From an uncultured Lachnospiraceae bacterium (GTDB lineage: Bacteria > Bacillota > Clostridia > Lachnospirales > Lachnospiraceae), in contig CANQUA010000034.1 in the NCBI GenBank assembly GCA_947626915.1, positions 1 to 35,957 of the forward strand: a stretch of 35,957 bases of DNA, read 5' to 3'. The first letter of the stretch is position 1. Each line of letters begins with the position of its first letter. This document shows positions 16,735 to 25,842 of the stretch, piece after piece. The notes beneath the pieces are model-generated. The model worked only from the letters and a program-made list of their open reading frames with translations. It had not been told where the DNA came from and ran no database searches. A program made the translations under genes and the position numbers.

Positions 16735-18861
16735 CTAATTATACCTGACAATGCCTAGCGCTTTTTGAACTGCCTCCAAAGGAGTACTATAAAAAATAGG
16801 CTCTATTTCGCTTTTCAATTCGCTTTCCAACAGATCATATTTATCCTTGCTCTCTGCCGGCAGCATAATTTTTCGCGCCCCGGCATTGGCAGCTGTAACA
16901 AATATCTCATCGAGAGCCACAAAAATAGGCATCATACTGCCAGACATGACCACTCTTCCGCAGACTGCCAAGGATGGCATTACTGCCCGATTCATCACCG
17001 CGGAAAACAAACCGATAACCTCTGCCACCGATACTTCATCGCTGACATCCCGACTTTGAAGATCATTAAAGTACAGGCTATAATCATAACGTTCTAAATT
17101 ATCGGGAATTAATTTAAAAGCATTCTCTTTAAAATAATTAAACGCAGCAGTAAGACTATCTCTCACGTTTTTTGGCGAATATGCCAGACCCTCTACATTT
17201 TTAAAATCGAACTTTCCAGTACCCGTAAGCAATTTATTTTCAAGACGGTAGACGCCAACCTTGTTATCAATAGAATGACCTACCGCATATACATATCCTG
17301 GCCTCTCAGACCTGTCGGATATAAGTGTCCCGTTTGCTTCTTCCGGAAGTCTAACCACAAACTCCTCCTCTGTTTCTATATCTACATATCCCAATCCAAC
17401 ATCACTGAACTCAGCAGGATTCATCTTACGCAGCTGTTCTTTCACTCTTCTTCTGCACTCGATACAATATGCCAGAAGTTCTCGTGCTTCTTCCTTTGTC
17501 ATATGTTCATCCGGAAAGATCAATTTTGCCATACCAGAAAAAGTTCTTCTAACAGCTGTATCGTCACGAGTATTAAAATTGCCATTTAATGCAAAATAAT
17601 CACTAAATAGATCCGTAAAATCATACTTTCTCATAGAATGGCAGAATTCCGAAAAGCAATCAGAAATCAAGCCATAGCCGCTTGTAAACAGACTTGCCCT
17701 AAGCTTCGGCGTCTCCCATCCTGGAAGATATGCGTGAATTCTGTCAAAAAAGGCTGAATCCATATTGAACTCTTCCGGAAACGGTTCAAACAGATTTGTT
17801 GTCCGCATCATATCTGACACGCTACGGAATGTATTGCCCTCGAATGCGATTGACGCATCCGAACTTATAGACTCCCGTCCACGGGCAAAAGATCCGTTTG
17901 CCATGTAATTCTTCATGATCTGGATCATATCATCAGAAGACTTTGTTATGCCCCCGATCTCATCGAACGCAATACAGTCCCAACTCCCTACAAGGCCAAC
18001 TTCTTTTGAATTCATGTTATAAAACATATTGGAAACCGTCGTATAGCCGCTGCTCATAAGAATCGAATATGGAGAAAGTTCACTGTAAACATGAGACTTT
18101 CCGGTTCCTCTCGGCCCAAGTTCCACTAAATTAAAATTTTTTTGAATAAAAGGAACCAAGCGAAGCAAATAATGAAACTTCTGTTTATCCGTCAGTTGCG
18201 TCGGCTCATAACCAACCGATTTCAACAAAAGATCTACCCATTCATCTTTCGTAAACTTTGCTCGGGCCTTTCGGATCTCTTCCAAATCCAAATTCGGCAT
18301 TTGAATAGGCCTCAGGCTTACGATCTCAAAAGGAGACTTATACCGCGTTTTTTTCTTACGCGCTTTCTTTTTTTGTTTTCTTCCGAAAATATCGTTTTCG
18401 TTGCCATCCTCTTCTTTGTCATCTTGTGCAAGTCCGATATATTCAATTTTTATAATACCCCAGATACCGCCTACAAGAAGTTTCTCATTATGAACAACGA
18501 TGTCGGAACTAATTTCAAGAGGCTCTATATTCAAATTCGTAAACCAGGCAATATATTTATCCTCTCGTTCATCAAGTTCTACCTCAACCTTATCAATAAC
18601 CGTATACTGGCCGTTTTCTTTAATTTTTGATTTCACATATTCGCTTTGATCCGGACGTACGTAATTTTCACTTAAAATTCGCCTAATTTTAGTCAAGCCG
18701 GCCTCAATAACAGCTTCATCATCGGAAGCACAGTACATGCCTAATAAATATTCCAACACATAGGTAGGCACATTAGCGCCTTTTTTCATCAGCGAAGTGA
18801 GACCTTTTCTTACCACTTTTCCCGGAAATAATTCCAATGTTTTTTCATCCAGTTCTGTCAT
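16735..18861 (-). CDS. brxL: BrxL, AAA+ Lon-like BREX effector protein
   Basis: The 708-residue product has BrxL length and domain order. An N-terminal domain (about 1-160) leads into a Lys/Arg-rich spacer (KKKARKKKTRYKSPFEIVSL). An AAA+ core follows, with Walker A GPRGTGKS near residue 252 and Walker B WDCIAFDEIGG near 299. The Lon-like C-terminal domain (about 520-700) includes VSVAEVIGLFSAVMNR and SLAVCGRVVMSGSMMPIFVALDE. By eye the Lon Ser-Lys dyad is not preserved: PSAG becomes roughly SDEVS, and the LKEKL lysine falls in LDEIF. Published BrxL is a ring-shaped DNA-binding AAA+ protein required for BREX restriction. Here no brxA, brxB, brxC, pglX or pglZ is present. It is the last gene of an operon, 22 bp after an SbcC-like ATPase. 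Confidence 0.9.
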   Translation of the reverse strand: MTELDEKTLELFPGKVVRKGLTSLMKKGANVPTYVLEYLLGMYCASDDEAVIEAGLTKIRRILSENYVRPDQSEYVKSKIKENGQYTVIDKVEVELDEREDKYIAWFTNLNIEPLEISSDIVVHNEKLLVGGIWGIIKIEYIGLAQDDKEEDGNENDIFGRKQKKKARKKKTRYKSPFEIVSLRPIQMPNLDLEEIRKARAKFTKDEWVDLLLKSVGYEPTQLTDKQKFHYLLRLVPFIQKNFNLVELGPRGTGKSHVYSELSPYSILMSSGYTTVSNMFYNMNSKEVGLVGSWDCIAFDEIGGITKSSDDMIQIMKNYMANGSFARGRESISSDASIAFEGNTFRSVSDMMRTTNLFEPFPEEFNMDSAFFDRIHAYLPGWETPKLRASLFTSGYGLISDCFSEFCHSMRKYDFTDLFSDYFALNGNFNTRDDTAVRRTFSGMAKLIFPDEHMTKEEARELLAYCIECRRRVKEQLRKMNPAEFSDVGLGYVDIETEEEFVVRLPEEANGTLISDRSERPGYVYAVGHSIDNKVGVYRLENKLLTGTGKFDFKNVEGLAYSPKNVRDSLTAAFNYFKENAFKLIPDNLERYDYSLYFNDLQSRDVSDEVSVAEVIGLFSAVMNRAVMPSLAVCGRVVMSGSMMPIFVALDEIFVTAANAGARKIMLPAESKDKYDLLESELKSEIEPIFYSTPLEAVQKALGIVRYN

Positions 18862-18883
18862 ATCCTAATCTTCCTCTTTTCGC

Positions 18884-21800
18884 TCAAAAATCAAAATCTG
18901 AAGTTCCAGCAAAAGCAAGTTTTACAGCAAATGGAAATCTTCCGACTACATCGTAATCATCCTGACCATTCTCATGAATCATCAACTCAAATTGTTCACC
19001 GCTATCTTCACGAGTATTTAGACTAAACAATATCCGATCATTCGAAAGCTTTCCATTCTTAACCTCAATACTCTGACGTTCATTCAAAATATGTCCGATC
19101 GCGTCAATAAAAAATAATTCATAGACAGCCTCTTTTACAGATATATTCTCTGCAAGTACAAAATTCATGCTGAAAATATTATTAGTGATAATATAATCTA
19201 GCTTTGCAGGCTGAATGGCAAGAACCCCATCAGAATTAACCATTCTATACATTTCACGCGGCAATTTTCTAACCAGCTTCTTCTTCAAATTTGACGCTGC
19301 ATTACGCTCCGCCAAGGCTTTCCTTGTTTCTTCCGCAATCTTTGCAAATTCCTCCTTTGAATGAGAAGATACATCTTTTTCCAAAGCTCTGATCGGATGA
19401 CAAACGAAGTAAATAACCTGCTTATCTGCGGCCATAACGTTCAAAAACTCCAGAGCCTTTTCCAATCGTTTTTCATCAAGATTCACAAAGGGATCATCTA
19501 AAATGAGAAACGGCTGTTCGTTTTCAAACAATGTGTCTACCAGCGCCAACCTCATGCAAAAATCCAGCATATCATAATATCCCGTGCTGTACCCTTGAGC
19601 AATATGAACCTTACCGTTCTCTTCAATTTGAAGGTTGAAATCAATATCCAGGATTCCGCGGATCTGCTCATTATCAATCCAAATATGCATATAATTGTTA
19701 AACAGCTGCTCCACTTTGCTTAAATATCTGTCAGCAAGATTCTCCTTTGCTGTCTGGATTATCCTGACTGTTCGTCTCAATGTCGCTAATGTAGCCTGTC
19801 CCTTTTGTTTTTGGTCATACAGCTGCCGAATCTCGCGCAAAACATCCGGATACTTTTCTAGCGACTGATCTGCCTGCCTGATTGCATCCCCTTTCTCTTG
19901 ATATTCCATCAACAGCTCTTCCCGCCGGGCTTCTAAATGAGCGATCTCCGTCTGAAGTTCTGCTTTTTCTAAAAGAGCATTGGAAGAAGCGTTCTCTTTC
20001 ATATTCTGAGCAATTATTCCATCCCTTTGTTTTTCCAACTCTCTCTTGGCATTTGTCTGATCCCTATAAGCAGATATTTTCTCAATAATCTCCGCGATAG
20101 GATTTTCTGTCTTAACTGAAAATTTCATATATGTTCCGACGAATGCTTCCACTTCAGAGATAGCCACTCCCCGCTGTTCACGGACTTTTTGCTGCTCAGT
20201 CATATTTTCTTCCAATTTTCTCTTAAGGCTCTGTGCATGATTGATATCGTCTCGGATTTTGGCCAACCTTTCTGGCATCGGAAATTCCTTATACTGCTCT
20301 TTTAAAACAGCAGAACTGTCCGCCAACTTCTTCTTAAGAGTCTCCATTTGAGTCGCTCTATTTTCCCGTCTGCTTTCCCATTCTTTTTTCTTATCCCAAT
20401 AAATGCGAAATGCGGTCAACTGCTGTCTCGTTCTGGAAAATACATCGTTAAATTTTTCTCTTGAGATATGCAGTCCAACTGCCGCCAGAATCTCATTATC
20501 CGCGGAAATAAGCAATTCAATATCCTTTTCCGTCTCTTTGTTTTCTTCTTTAAGCGCAGATAAACCTGCAGGTTCCTGCCGCTGAAGTGCTTCTTTTGTT
20601 AATCCTGATTCTGAAAGGAAGCCATCTCTATTACGGACAGCCGTCTGATACCTCGCATCAATAACCTTATAATTACTTTCTTCCGTTCTAAGGACAATCA
20701 AAGCCTGAGCAAATGATATACCAGTGACCTCTGGATATTGAATATCAATTTTCGCGCGCTCAGCGCTAATCTGTGACAAGGCAAATCCGATCTGTTTCCT
20801 CTGATCTTCTATTTTCTGCATTTCAGGAGATTCATCCGCTTTATAATCATCCTCAGAAAGACCTGCGGCTTTTACAAAACTACTTCTGTTTTGAATTGCA
20901 GTATTTAACTGCCGCTCAGCTATTTTATATTCTGTCTGCGCGGCCCTGAGCAGGTTCAGCGCCTCCGCAATCGGTTTTGCCCCTAATTCCGGATAAGCTA
21001 AATCAACATGCTCTCTTTCAATACGAATTTCTGTCAGCGTAGCCGCAATAAAGCTCTTTTTCTTCTCAATCTCTTCTTTTTTGCTCCGGACCTGCATTGC
21101 TTTCGCCGCACAGTCCATTACCTCAGAAACGGAATGCTCGTTTACCTCTGCGCCAGCAGGAAGCCATACGGAAGCCCATTTTTCAATACGTTCCTTTAAG
21201 GCAAAAATCTTTGAATTTGTTTCTTTAATCTGCTCTTGAAGCAAAGCAATTTGGACCGCAACTACATCCAACTGTGCCTGAAGCTCTTCTTTTTGTTTGA
21301 AAATCTCCTCATACTGTTTTACAGAAATCAAATATTCTTCATATGCCTTTAAATCTTTTTTATAACGATTACTGCCTACAATGCCTACCGTAGAGAGTGC
21401 AATACCTAAAACCGCAAGAAGCGCAGCCGGAGGTGCAACCAATACAGCCAGCAGGATGCCAATAACCATTAAGCAAACCCCTACCCCTATCATTACACCG
21501 CCAACATTTTTTTGCGGTTCTTCTATGCGTCGCATTTCTTCGGAAAAAGTGCCCAGCTGCACTATCGAAGATTTCAAACTATCCGCCTTATTGTTCTCTC
21601 CATCCAGACGGGAATTCAAACCTTGGACATCATTTTTCAATCTGTTGACTTCACGGATGCTTTCAAGAACTTCCCGCCCCTCCGCAAAATCCGGAAAGGA
21701 ACTCCTAAATCTTTTAACCAATGCTTCTTCTTCACTGCTAATGTAAGAGCCCGAAAGTTCACTTTGACGGAGATTGACCAGCTGCTGTTTTTTCTGTATC

Positions 21801-23377
21801 TCTTCTAATCTGCGGATTACAGGCTGAACAACTGCTTCCTGATACTGTTCTTTCGCTTTAATTTCTGCCTCTAGCCTGGCGATTTCTTCAGTCAATGCCT
21901 GATATTTATGCTTTCTATCCGCCCATGCTTCCATTTCGTACCGAGCAGAATTATCCAGAGCATTCGCCTTTTGGGATAATGCCTGCTGCTTTTCCTGCAG
22001 ATTCTCCAATTTTGTCAAAGCAGGCTTGAGTGCTGATGGAGCATAAACTTTTTGTTTTTCAATCTCCAAATAAAGTTTCTCTGTTTCGGCAGTTAAAATA
22101 TCATATTGTCGCTTTTTCTCTTTCCAATTCTCTGTTTCATAACGAATTTTCCTATTCTGTTCGGAAGATTTAAGAATCAAAGCCTGCAACCTACTTTCCG
22201 TTGCAGCGACTTCGCTAAGACGATCAAGGTAATTGGGATACATCGCCAAAGCAGGTACAAACGCTTCGCATTCTTCGGGAACTCCTTCCACGAATTCCTG
22301 TCCCTTTTCGGATGCCAGGAATCCCTGCAATTCACCATAAATACGCTGGATTTCATCCAACTGTTCTGCGGTAGGTAGTTCACGTCCATACGAAATCAGA
22401 AGCGCCTCATACTCCTGTGCCAACTTTCTATATTGGTCGCCAAGCTCTTTTAATTGAACCGCAAATGCTTCTGAATCTTTTTGTAAGCCTCTTATATGTT
22501 CAATTTGAGAATCGACGGGAACTGTCCCTCCAAGATCCGCTTCCAATCTGTCAATTATATTTTGAATCTCTGCAATCTTTCGGTTCAAATCATCAAGTAT
22601 ATTTTGAGTTGCCTCATGCTTCTTAATCTCCCCAGAAATTTCTTCTAAATGACTTTTCTTTTTATCAATATCCGAACGAATAGCCGTCAAAAGAGCATCA
22701 ATCTCCGTGATTCGCGCTCTTGCTGCATCTTGCCCGGAAATAGCAGCTTCCAATCTGCCGCGCTCAGACTCTTTGTCCGCAATCTGTCTCGTGATATCAT
22801 CGATCAGACCTTGCTGCCCTCTTTTTTCATAAACTCTCATTTGTGACGTAATCTTATTAATAGCCTCATCATAAACGGCCAGATCGTTTGCCTGACTTAC
22901 CAGCATGTTTAAACGAGTATGAATACTGCTAGCCGCGCCATCCATCGAAAGGCCATTTTGATTAATAAATATGCTCCTCTGAAAAGCGCTGGCATCCAGA
23001 TGAAAAAGCGTTTCTCCCAAATTGTCTGCATTTATTTTAGCCGTTGTATTTGTCGTCAAATCAATAACCCGCGTTTTATCAAACCTTGGCGTTTCACCAA
23101 AAGAACGATAAACTCGATATCGTTTACCGTCAAATTCTATATCAAGGAATCCGCCATACTGGCCTCCCTGCCATGGAAAATATCTTCTTCTTTCATTTTC
23201 TGTAATATCTTTGCTACGCCTAGTATCAAAACCATAAAGCATAGCCTTTAAATAAGCGGCAAAAGTTGTTTTTCCCCAGCCATTGTCTTGAAGAATAATA
23301 TTAAGACTTTCATCAAAGTCCATATCATAATTATGGAGACCGCCAAAATTATCAATATGACAATGGATTAATTTCAT
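18884..23377 (-). CDS. Giant SbcC/Rad50-like (YhaN-type) ATPase with membrane hairpin
   Basis: From the ATG at 23377 (GGGAGG upstream) the product has 1,497 residues. The N-terminal half-ATPase has MKLIHCHIDNFGGL and Walker A DNGWGKTT (Lys 36). Long coiled coils fill about 185-620 and 680-1230. At about 625-665 lies a strongly hydrophobic pair of segments (MIGVGVCLMVIGILLAVLV, ALLAVLGIALSTVGIVG) likely to form a membrane hairpin, as in YhaN. The C-terminal half-ATPase has YSTGYYDMLDFCMRLALVD in place of a classic signature, Walker B FLILDDPFVNLDE near 1292 and H-loop CHPIRA near 1326. Beyond this, ~165 extra residues form an unrecognised domain. The start overlaps the SbcD-like stop by ATGA, so the two should be made together as a complex. 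Confidence 0.9.
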   Translation of the reverse strand: MKLIHCHIDNFGGLHNYDMDFDESLNIILQDNGWGKTTFAAYLKAMLYGFDTRRSKDITENERRRYFPWQGGQYGGFLDIEFDGKRYRVYRSFGETPRFDKTRVIDLTTNTTAKINADNLGETLFHLDASAFQRSIFINQNGLSMDGAASSIHTRLNMLVSQANDLAVYDEAINKITSQMRVYEKRGQQGLIDDITRQIADKESERGRLEAAISGQDAARARITEIDALLTAIRSDIDKKKSHLEEISGEIKKHEATQNILDDLNRKIAEIQNIIDRLEADLGGTVPVDSQIEHIRGLQKDSEAFAVQLKELGDQYRKLAQEYEALLISYGRELPTAEQLDEIQRIYGELQGFLASEKGQEFVEGVPEECEAFVPALAMYPNYLDRLSEVAATESRLQALILKSSEQNRKIRYETENWKEKKRQYDILTAETEKLYLEIEKQKVYAPSALKPALTKLENLQEKQQALSQKANALDNSARYEMEAWADRKHKYQALTEEIARLEAEIKAKEQYQEAVVQPVIRRLEEIQKKQQLVNLRQSELSGSYISSEEEALVKRFRSSFPDFAEGREVLESIREVNRLKNDVQGLNSRLDGENNKADSLKSSIVQLGTFSEEMRRIEEPQKNVGGVMIGVGVCLMVIGILLAVLVAPPAALLAVLGIALSTVGIVGSNRYKKDLKAYEEYLISVKQYEEIFKQKEELQAQLDVVAVQIALLQEQIKETNSKIFALKERIEKWASVWLPAGAEVNEHSVSEVMDCAAKAMQVRSKKEEIEKKKSFIAATLTEIRIEREHVDLAYPELGAKPIAEALNLLRAAQTEYKIAERQLNTAIQNRSSFVKAAGLSEDDYKADESPEMQKIEDQRKQIGFALSQISAERAKIDIQYPEVTGISFAQALIVLRTEESNYKVIDARYQTAVRNRDGFLSESGLTKEALQRQEPAGLSALKEENKETEKDIELLISADNEILAAVGLHISREKFNDVFSRTRQQLTAFRIYWDKKKEWESRRENRATQMETLKKKLADSSAVLKEQYKEFPMPERLAKIRDDINHAQSLKRKLEENMTEQQKVREQRGVAISEVEAFVGTYMKFSVKTENPIAEIIEKISAYRDQTNAKRELEKQRDGIIAQNMKENASSNALLEKAELQTEIAHLEARREELLMEYQEKGDAIRQADQSLEKYPDVLREIRQLYDQKQKGQATLATLRRTVRIIQTAKENLADRYLSKVEQLFNNYMHIWIDNEQIRGILDIDFNLQIEENGKVHIAQGYSTGYYDMLDFCMRLALVDTLFENEQPFLILDDPFVNLDEKRLEKALEFLNVMAADKQVIYFVCHPIRALEKDVSSHSKEEFAKIAEETRKALAERNAASNLKKKLVRKLPREMYRMVNSDGVLAIQPAKLDYIITNNIFSMNFVLAENISVKEAVYELFFIDAIGHILNERQSIEVKNGKLSNDRILFSLNTREDSGEQFELMIHENGQDDYDVVGRFPFAVKLAFAGTSDFDF

Positions 23378-24351
23378 TCCGATACCTCCCGACCCGTGAG
23401 TACGTTCCACCCATAACAGATTAGACGATTTCGTTCTAACTCACTTAGCGAATCGTCCTGAAGCGCAAGCCGGACAAATTCGCTACGTAAAGAAATATCA
23501 TTTTCAAAAGCAGATTCATCAATGTCCATAACTGTATTTACATACACTTCTGCATAAAAAACTTTATTTTGAAATTGCTGCTTTAGTGCATCCGCATTCG
23601 GCATGAAAGCAAATGCTGTTTTGCCTTTTATATTCACGCGCAAAAACACATCTCTTTCCAATTTTGACATGAGCTTAATCATTTTCGAAGAAATTTCTTT
23701 TTCATCATCGGCTGGAGTAAGATTTATCTCAATGGTTTCAAATTTGAACCTCTGATCTGTTTTTTCTTCGTAACGGATCACTCTATCGTCTGCCCATTCC
23801 AAAACCGAATAGCCAAAAGCGCAGGTTCCGCTATCTTCAAATCCCAACGGCTCGAATGAAAGAAGTGCTTTTTCATCTTCATTTATCCTTAAAATGCTAT
23901 AAATACCTGTTGCATTCGCTGCAATTATAACCGGTTCATTAGCTACCAGTTGAATCCTTATATTGCGTTTTTCTATCTGCAACAATATGTTAGCATCTGT
24001 ATATGTATCGGAAATATCCACACAGACCATATGCATATTTTCCGGAATATCATTCCGGTAATTAATACGATTAAATTCAACGTGATTCAAAAAAAATAAG
24101 CACTGAACACTCTTGTTTTCTTTTACCACGGCAAAAAGGCTATCAATGACAGACTCCGGCACTCTTTCCTGCCCAAAAACACGTCCCAAAAACGCGATAT
24201 ACCCTGCCTTTGCCCGCACTGCTTTTTCAAACAAATTACAAAATTTTTCTGTTCTTAACGTTTGCCATTTACGCGACTGTTTCACATCCAAATTTTCTGC
24301 ACAGACAGCTCCCAGCATTATATCTCTGCAAAATAATATTTTCATTCGCAT
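23374..24351 (-). CDS. SbcD/Mre11/YhaO-like protein with degenerate metallophosphoesterase site
   Basis: From ATG 24351 (GGGGAGG five bases upstream) the product has 325 residues. Its layout follows SbcD/YhaO: KILFCRDIMLG replaces the DxH strand, AGYIAFLGRVFG replaces the GD strand and FFLNHVEF replaces the GNHD strand. The cap-like part GFEDSGTCAFGYSVLEWADDR and the end SLRSEFVRLALQDDSLSELERNRLICYGWNVLTG are also Mre11-like. The metal ligands look lost: D10-x-M12 instead of DxH, G56-R57 instead of GD, and N89-H90-V91 instead of NHD. No GHxH motif is seen. The frame is intact and coupled to the ATPase, so this is a pseudoenzyme rather than a decaying gene. It probably serves as structural partner or DNA-end sensor. 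Confidence 0.75.
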   Translation of the reverse strand: MRMKILFCRDIMLGAVCAENLDVKQSRKWQTLRTEKFCNLFEKAVRAKAGYIAFLGRVFGQERVPESVIDSLFAVVKENKSVQCLFFLNHVEFNRINYRNDIPENMHMVCVDISDTYTDANILLQIEKRNIRIQLVANEPVIIAANATGIYSILRINEDEKALLSFEPLGFEDSGTCAFGYSVLEWADDRVIRYEEKTDQRFKFETIEINLTPADDEKEISSKMIKLMSKLERDVFLRVNIKGKTAFAFMPNADALKQQFQNKVFYAEVYVNTVMDIDESAFENDISLRSEFVRLALQDDSLSELERNRLICYGWNVLTGREVSE

Positions 24352-24412
24352 AAATACCTCCCCTCTCACCTTTTAACAATCTTTTAGCAAAAGTATGCGA
24401 ACCTTATTCTTA

Positions 24413-24441
24413 ATTATTCATACACTAGTCAGCACTTGCAA
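24413..24441 (-). promoter_or_regulatory. Candidate promoter of the SbcD-like/SbcC-like/brxL operon
   Basis: On the minus strand TTGCAA, a 17-bp spacer and AATAAT lie about 62 bp before the SbcD-like start codon. The match is fair only; AT-rich sequence gives many such hits. Confidence 0.35.
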
Positions 24442-24735
24442 ACGCACCTTTATTCAATAAATATCTATATTCTTGGAGTTTTATACTTTTTCAAATCAGA
24501 CATAACATACATTATATACTTTTTGCTGCTTAATGTTATTATACATATTTTTGAACATTTAGCAATAACGAATATTCAGTCTCTTGTTTTCGCAATATCT
24601 TAAACTGTTTCTGAACCATCCTTATTCCATTCTTCCTGTGCTATATCAACAGTATTTGTTCCCGTTTCCCTTTTACGTTTATCTTGTCGATTTTTTCCTT
24701 AACAATATTTCCAAAGATTTTTTCTTAAAACAAGC

Positions 24736-24759
24736 TACTTTTCACAAAATGGAAAAGTA
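24736..24759. promoter_or_regulatory. 8-bp inverted repeat near the island edge
   Basis: TACTTTTC at 24736-24743 and GAAAAGTA at 24752-24759 form a perfect inverted repeat with an 8-base loop. It lies about 390 bp upstream of the island operon, close to where base composition changes. It may be a regulator site, a relic of a mobile-element end, or chance. Confidence 0.3.
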
Positions 24760-25010
24760 ATTCAAACTATAAACAAGGCCAGGGTGGAAGCAGTTTCCAA
24801 CATTAGTCTTATTTACCGCCTGCGGCGCATTAACGCATTTTAAAGCCTTTCTATCCCCAACCTGCCAATACAGATAATCTTTCCAAACATCGCCAAGCCA
24901 CAATCATCTGCACGCCAAATATATCATTTACTGCTCTTTACCACCGTCAATATTATACCCTCGATGAATCACCAGCCAAAAGTCTCGCAAACATTCCGGT
25001 TTGCAGGCTT

Positions 25011-25036
25011 AAAAGGAGGCCTCTCCTAGACCTCCT
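25011..25036 (-). terminator. Terminator overlapping the HD-hydrolase stop codon
   Basis: On the minus strand AGGAGG pairs with CCTCCT around an 11-base interval, followed by TTTT. The TAG stop (25028-25026) lies inside the loop, so the gene's last codons form one arm of the hairpin. Confidence 0.6.
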
Positions 25037-25628
25037 CATTCTCCCGTATATTTCCTTTCCGCACATTCTCGTCGATCAGTTCCATCGCATACGCGCCGAT
25101 TTCTTTCGAACCGAGAGCCGTCGACGCATGTCTCCCCTCCACCTGATCCCGCCGTACTCCATGGGCGCGCCAGTCCTCGCCGCCGTTGGAATCGTTCAGA
25201 AGCAGCGGCTGCAGATTGTCCATCACGCGGACGAAGCGGGCCTCCGGCGTTGAAAGCGCCTCGTATTCGGCGAACAGCTCCTTCAGTTCTTCCCGCTGCT
25301 TAGGAGGCAGCAGACCGAAAATCCGCTCCGCCGCTTTTTCCTCCCGCTCTTTCTGGGTCTTCTTCCCCTGCTCGTCGTACGCGTAGGTATCGCCGGCGTC
25401 GATCTCCACGACATCATGAACCAGTGCCATCATCATGGCGCGGGCCAGATCAAACTCCTCGTTGGCGTATTCTTTCAGCAGCCAGATCATGACCGCCATA
25501 TGCCAGGCGTGCTCCGCGTCATTCTCCCGCCGTCCATGACCGCTTAAATGGGTCTGTCGGAGTATGTTCTTCTCCTTGTCGAGCTCCAGGATAAACCGGA
25601 GCTGCCGCTCAAAACGCTCTCTGTCCAT
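25026..25628 (-). CDS. HD-domain phosphohydrolase (YfbR/HDDC2-like)
   Basis: The 200-residue product has the HD metal site: H in ENDAEHAWHMA, HD in ALVHDVVEIDAGDTYAYD, and a later D in FVRVMDNLQPLLLND. The order and spacing match the YfbR/HDDC2 group, whose members are 5'-deoxynucleotidases or related nucleotide phosphohydrolases. The length is right for the family. The ATG at 25628 has CAGGTG upstream at long spacing. The gene stands alone, with its own terminator, in chromosomal-type GC-rich sequence just outside the AT-rich island. A role in salvage of deoxynucleotides is the best guess; the exact substrate is not readable. Confidence 0.88.
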   Translation of the reverse strand: MDRERFERQLRFILELDKEKNILRQTHLSGHGRRENDAEHAWHMAVMIWLLKEYANEEFDLARAMMMALVHDVVEIDAGDTYAYDEQGKKTQKEREEKAAERIFGLLPPKQREELKELFAEYEALSTPEARFVRVMDNLQPLLLNDSNGGEDWRAHGVRRDQVEGRHASTALGSKEIGAYAMELIDENVRKGNIRENEEV

Positions 25629-25842
25629 ATTACGTTTTCACCTGCCCATACCAAAATCAAATCATTTTATTGTTCCCAAATGCCCGCTCGTCCCGGAATT
25701 TCTGTAACGCCCGGCCTTATACATAACTTTGCATCATCCAATACCCCCATTTTAATCCATCGTTGTCAGAAAAACAAGACATTTCAGGAACTGCGCCGGA
25801 ACCTGCCGCTGCCCCGAGCCGCCCGTCTCCCGGACAAATGTC

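Larger units (their letters stand above)
24352..25010. other. AT-rich intergenic region upstream of the island operon
   Basis: No gene is recognisable in about 660 bp. Base composition is strikingly AT-rich up to about 24770, then moves back towards that of the flanks, which I take as the approximate right edge of the transferred island. It holds a candidate promoter at 24413-24441, an isolated TATAAT at 24516-24511 on the minus strand, and the inverted repeat TACTTTTC/GAAAAGTA at 24736-24759. I see no tRNA, attachment-site duplication or integrase. Confidence 0.5.

Noticed and set aside
16735-24351. Complete BREX locus
   Set aside because: Only BrxL is present. No BrxA, BrxB, BrxC, PglX methyltransferase or PglZ is encoded in the window.
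23374-24351. Decaying sbcD pseudogene
   Set aside because: The frame is intact for 325 codons with a good ribosome site and an ATGA overlap with the ATPase, so a maintained pseudoenzyme fits better.
24352-25010. Attachment site, tRNA or integrase at the island edge
   Set aside because: I looked for flanking direct repeats, cloverleaf sequence and recombinase motifs and saw none.
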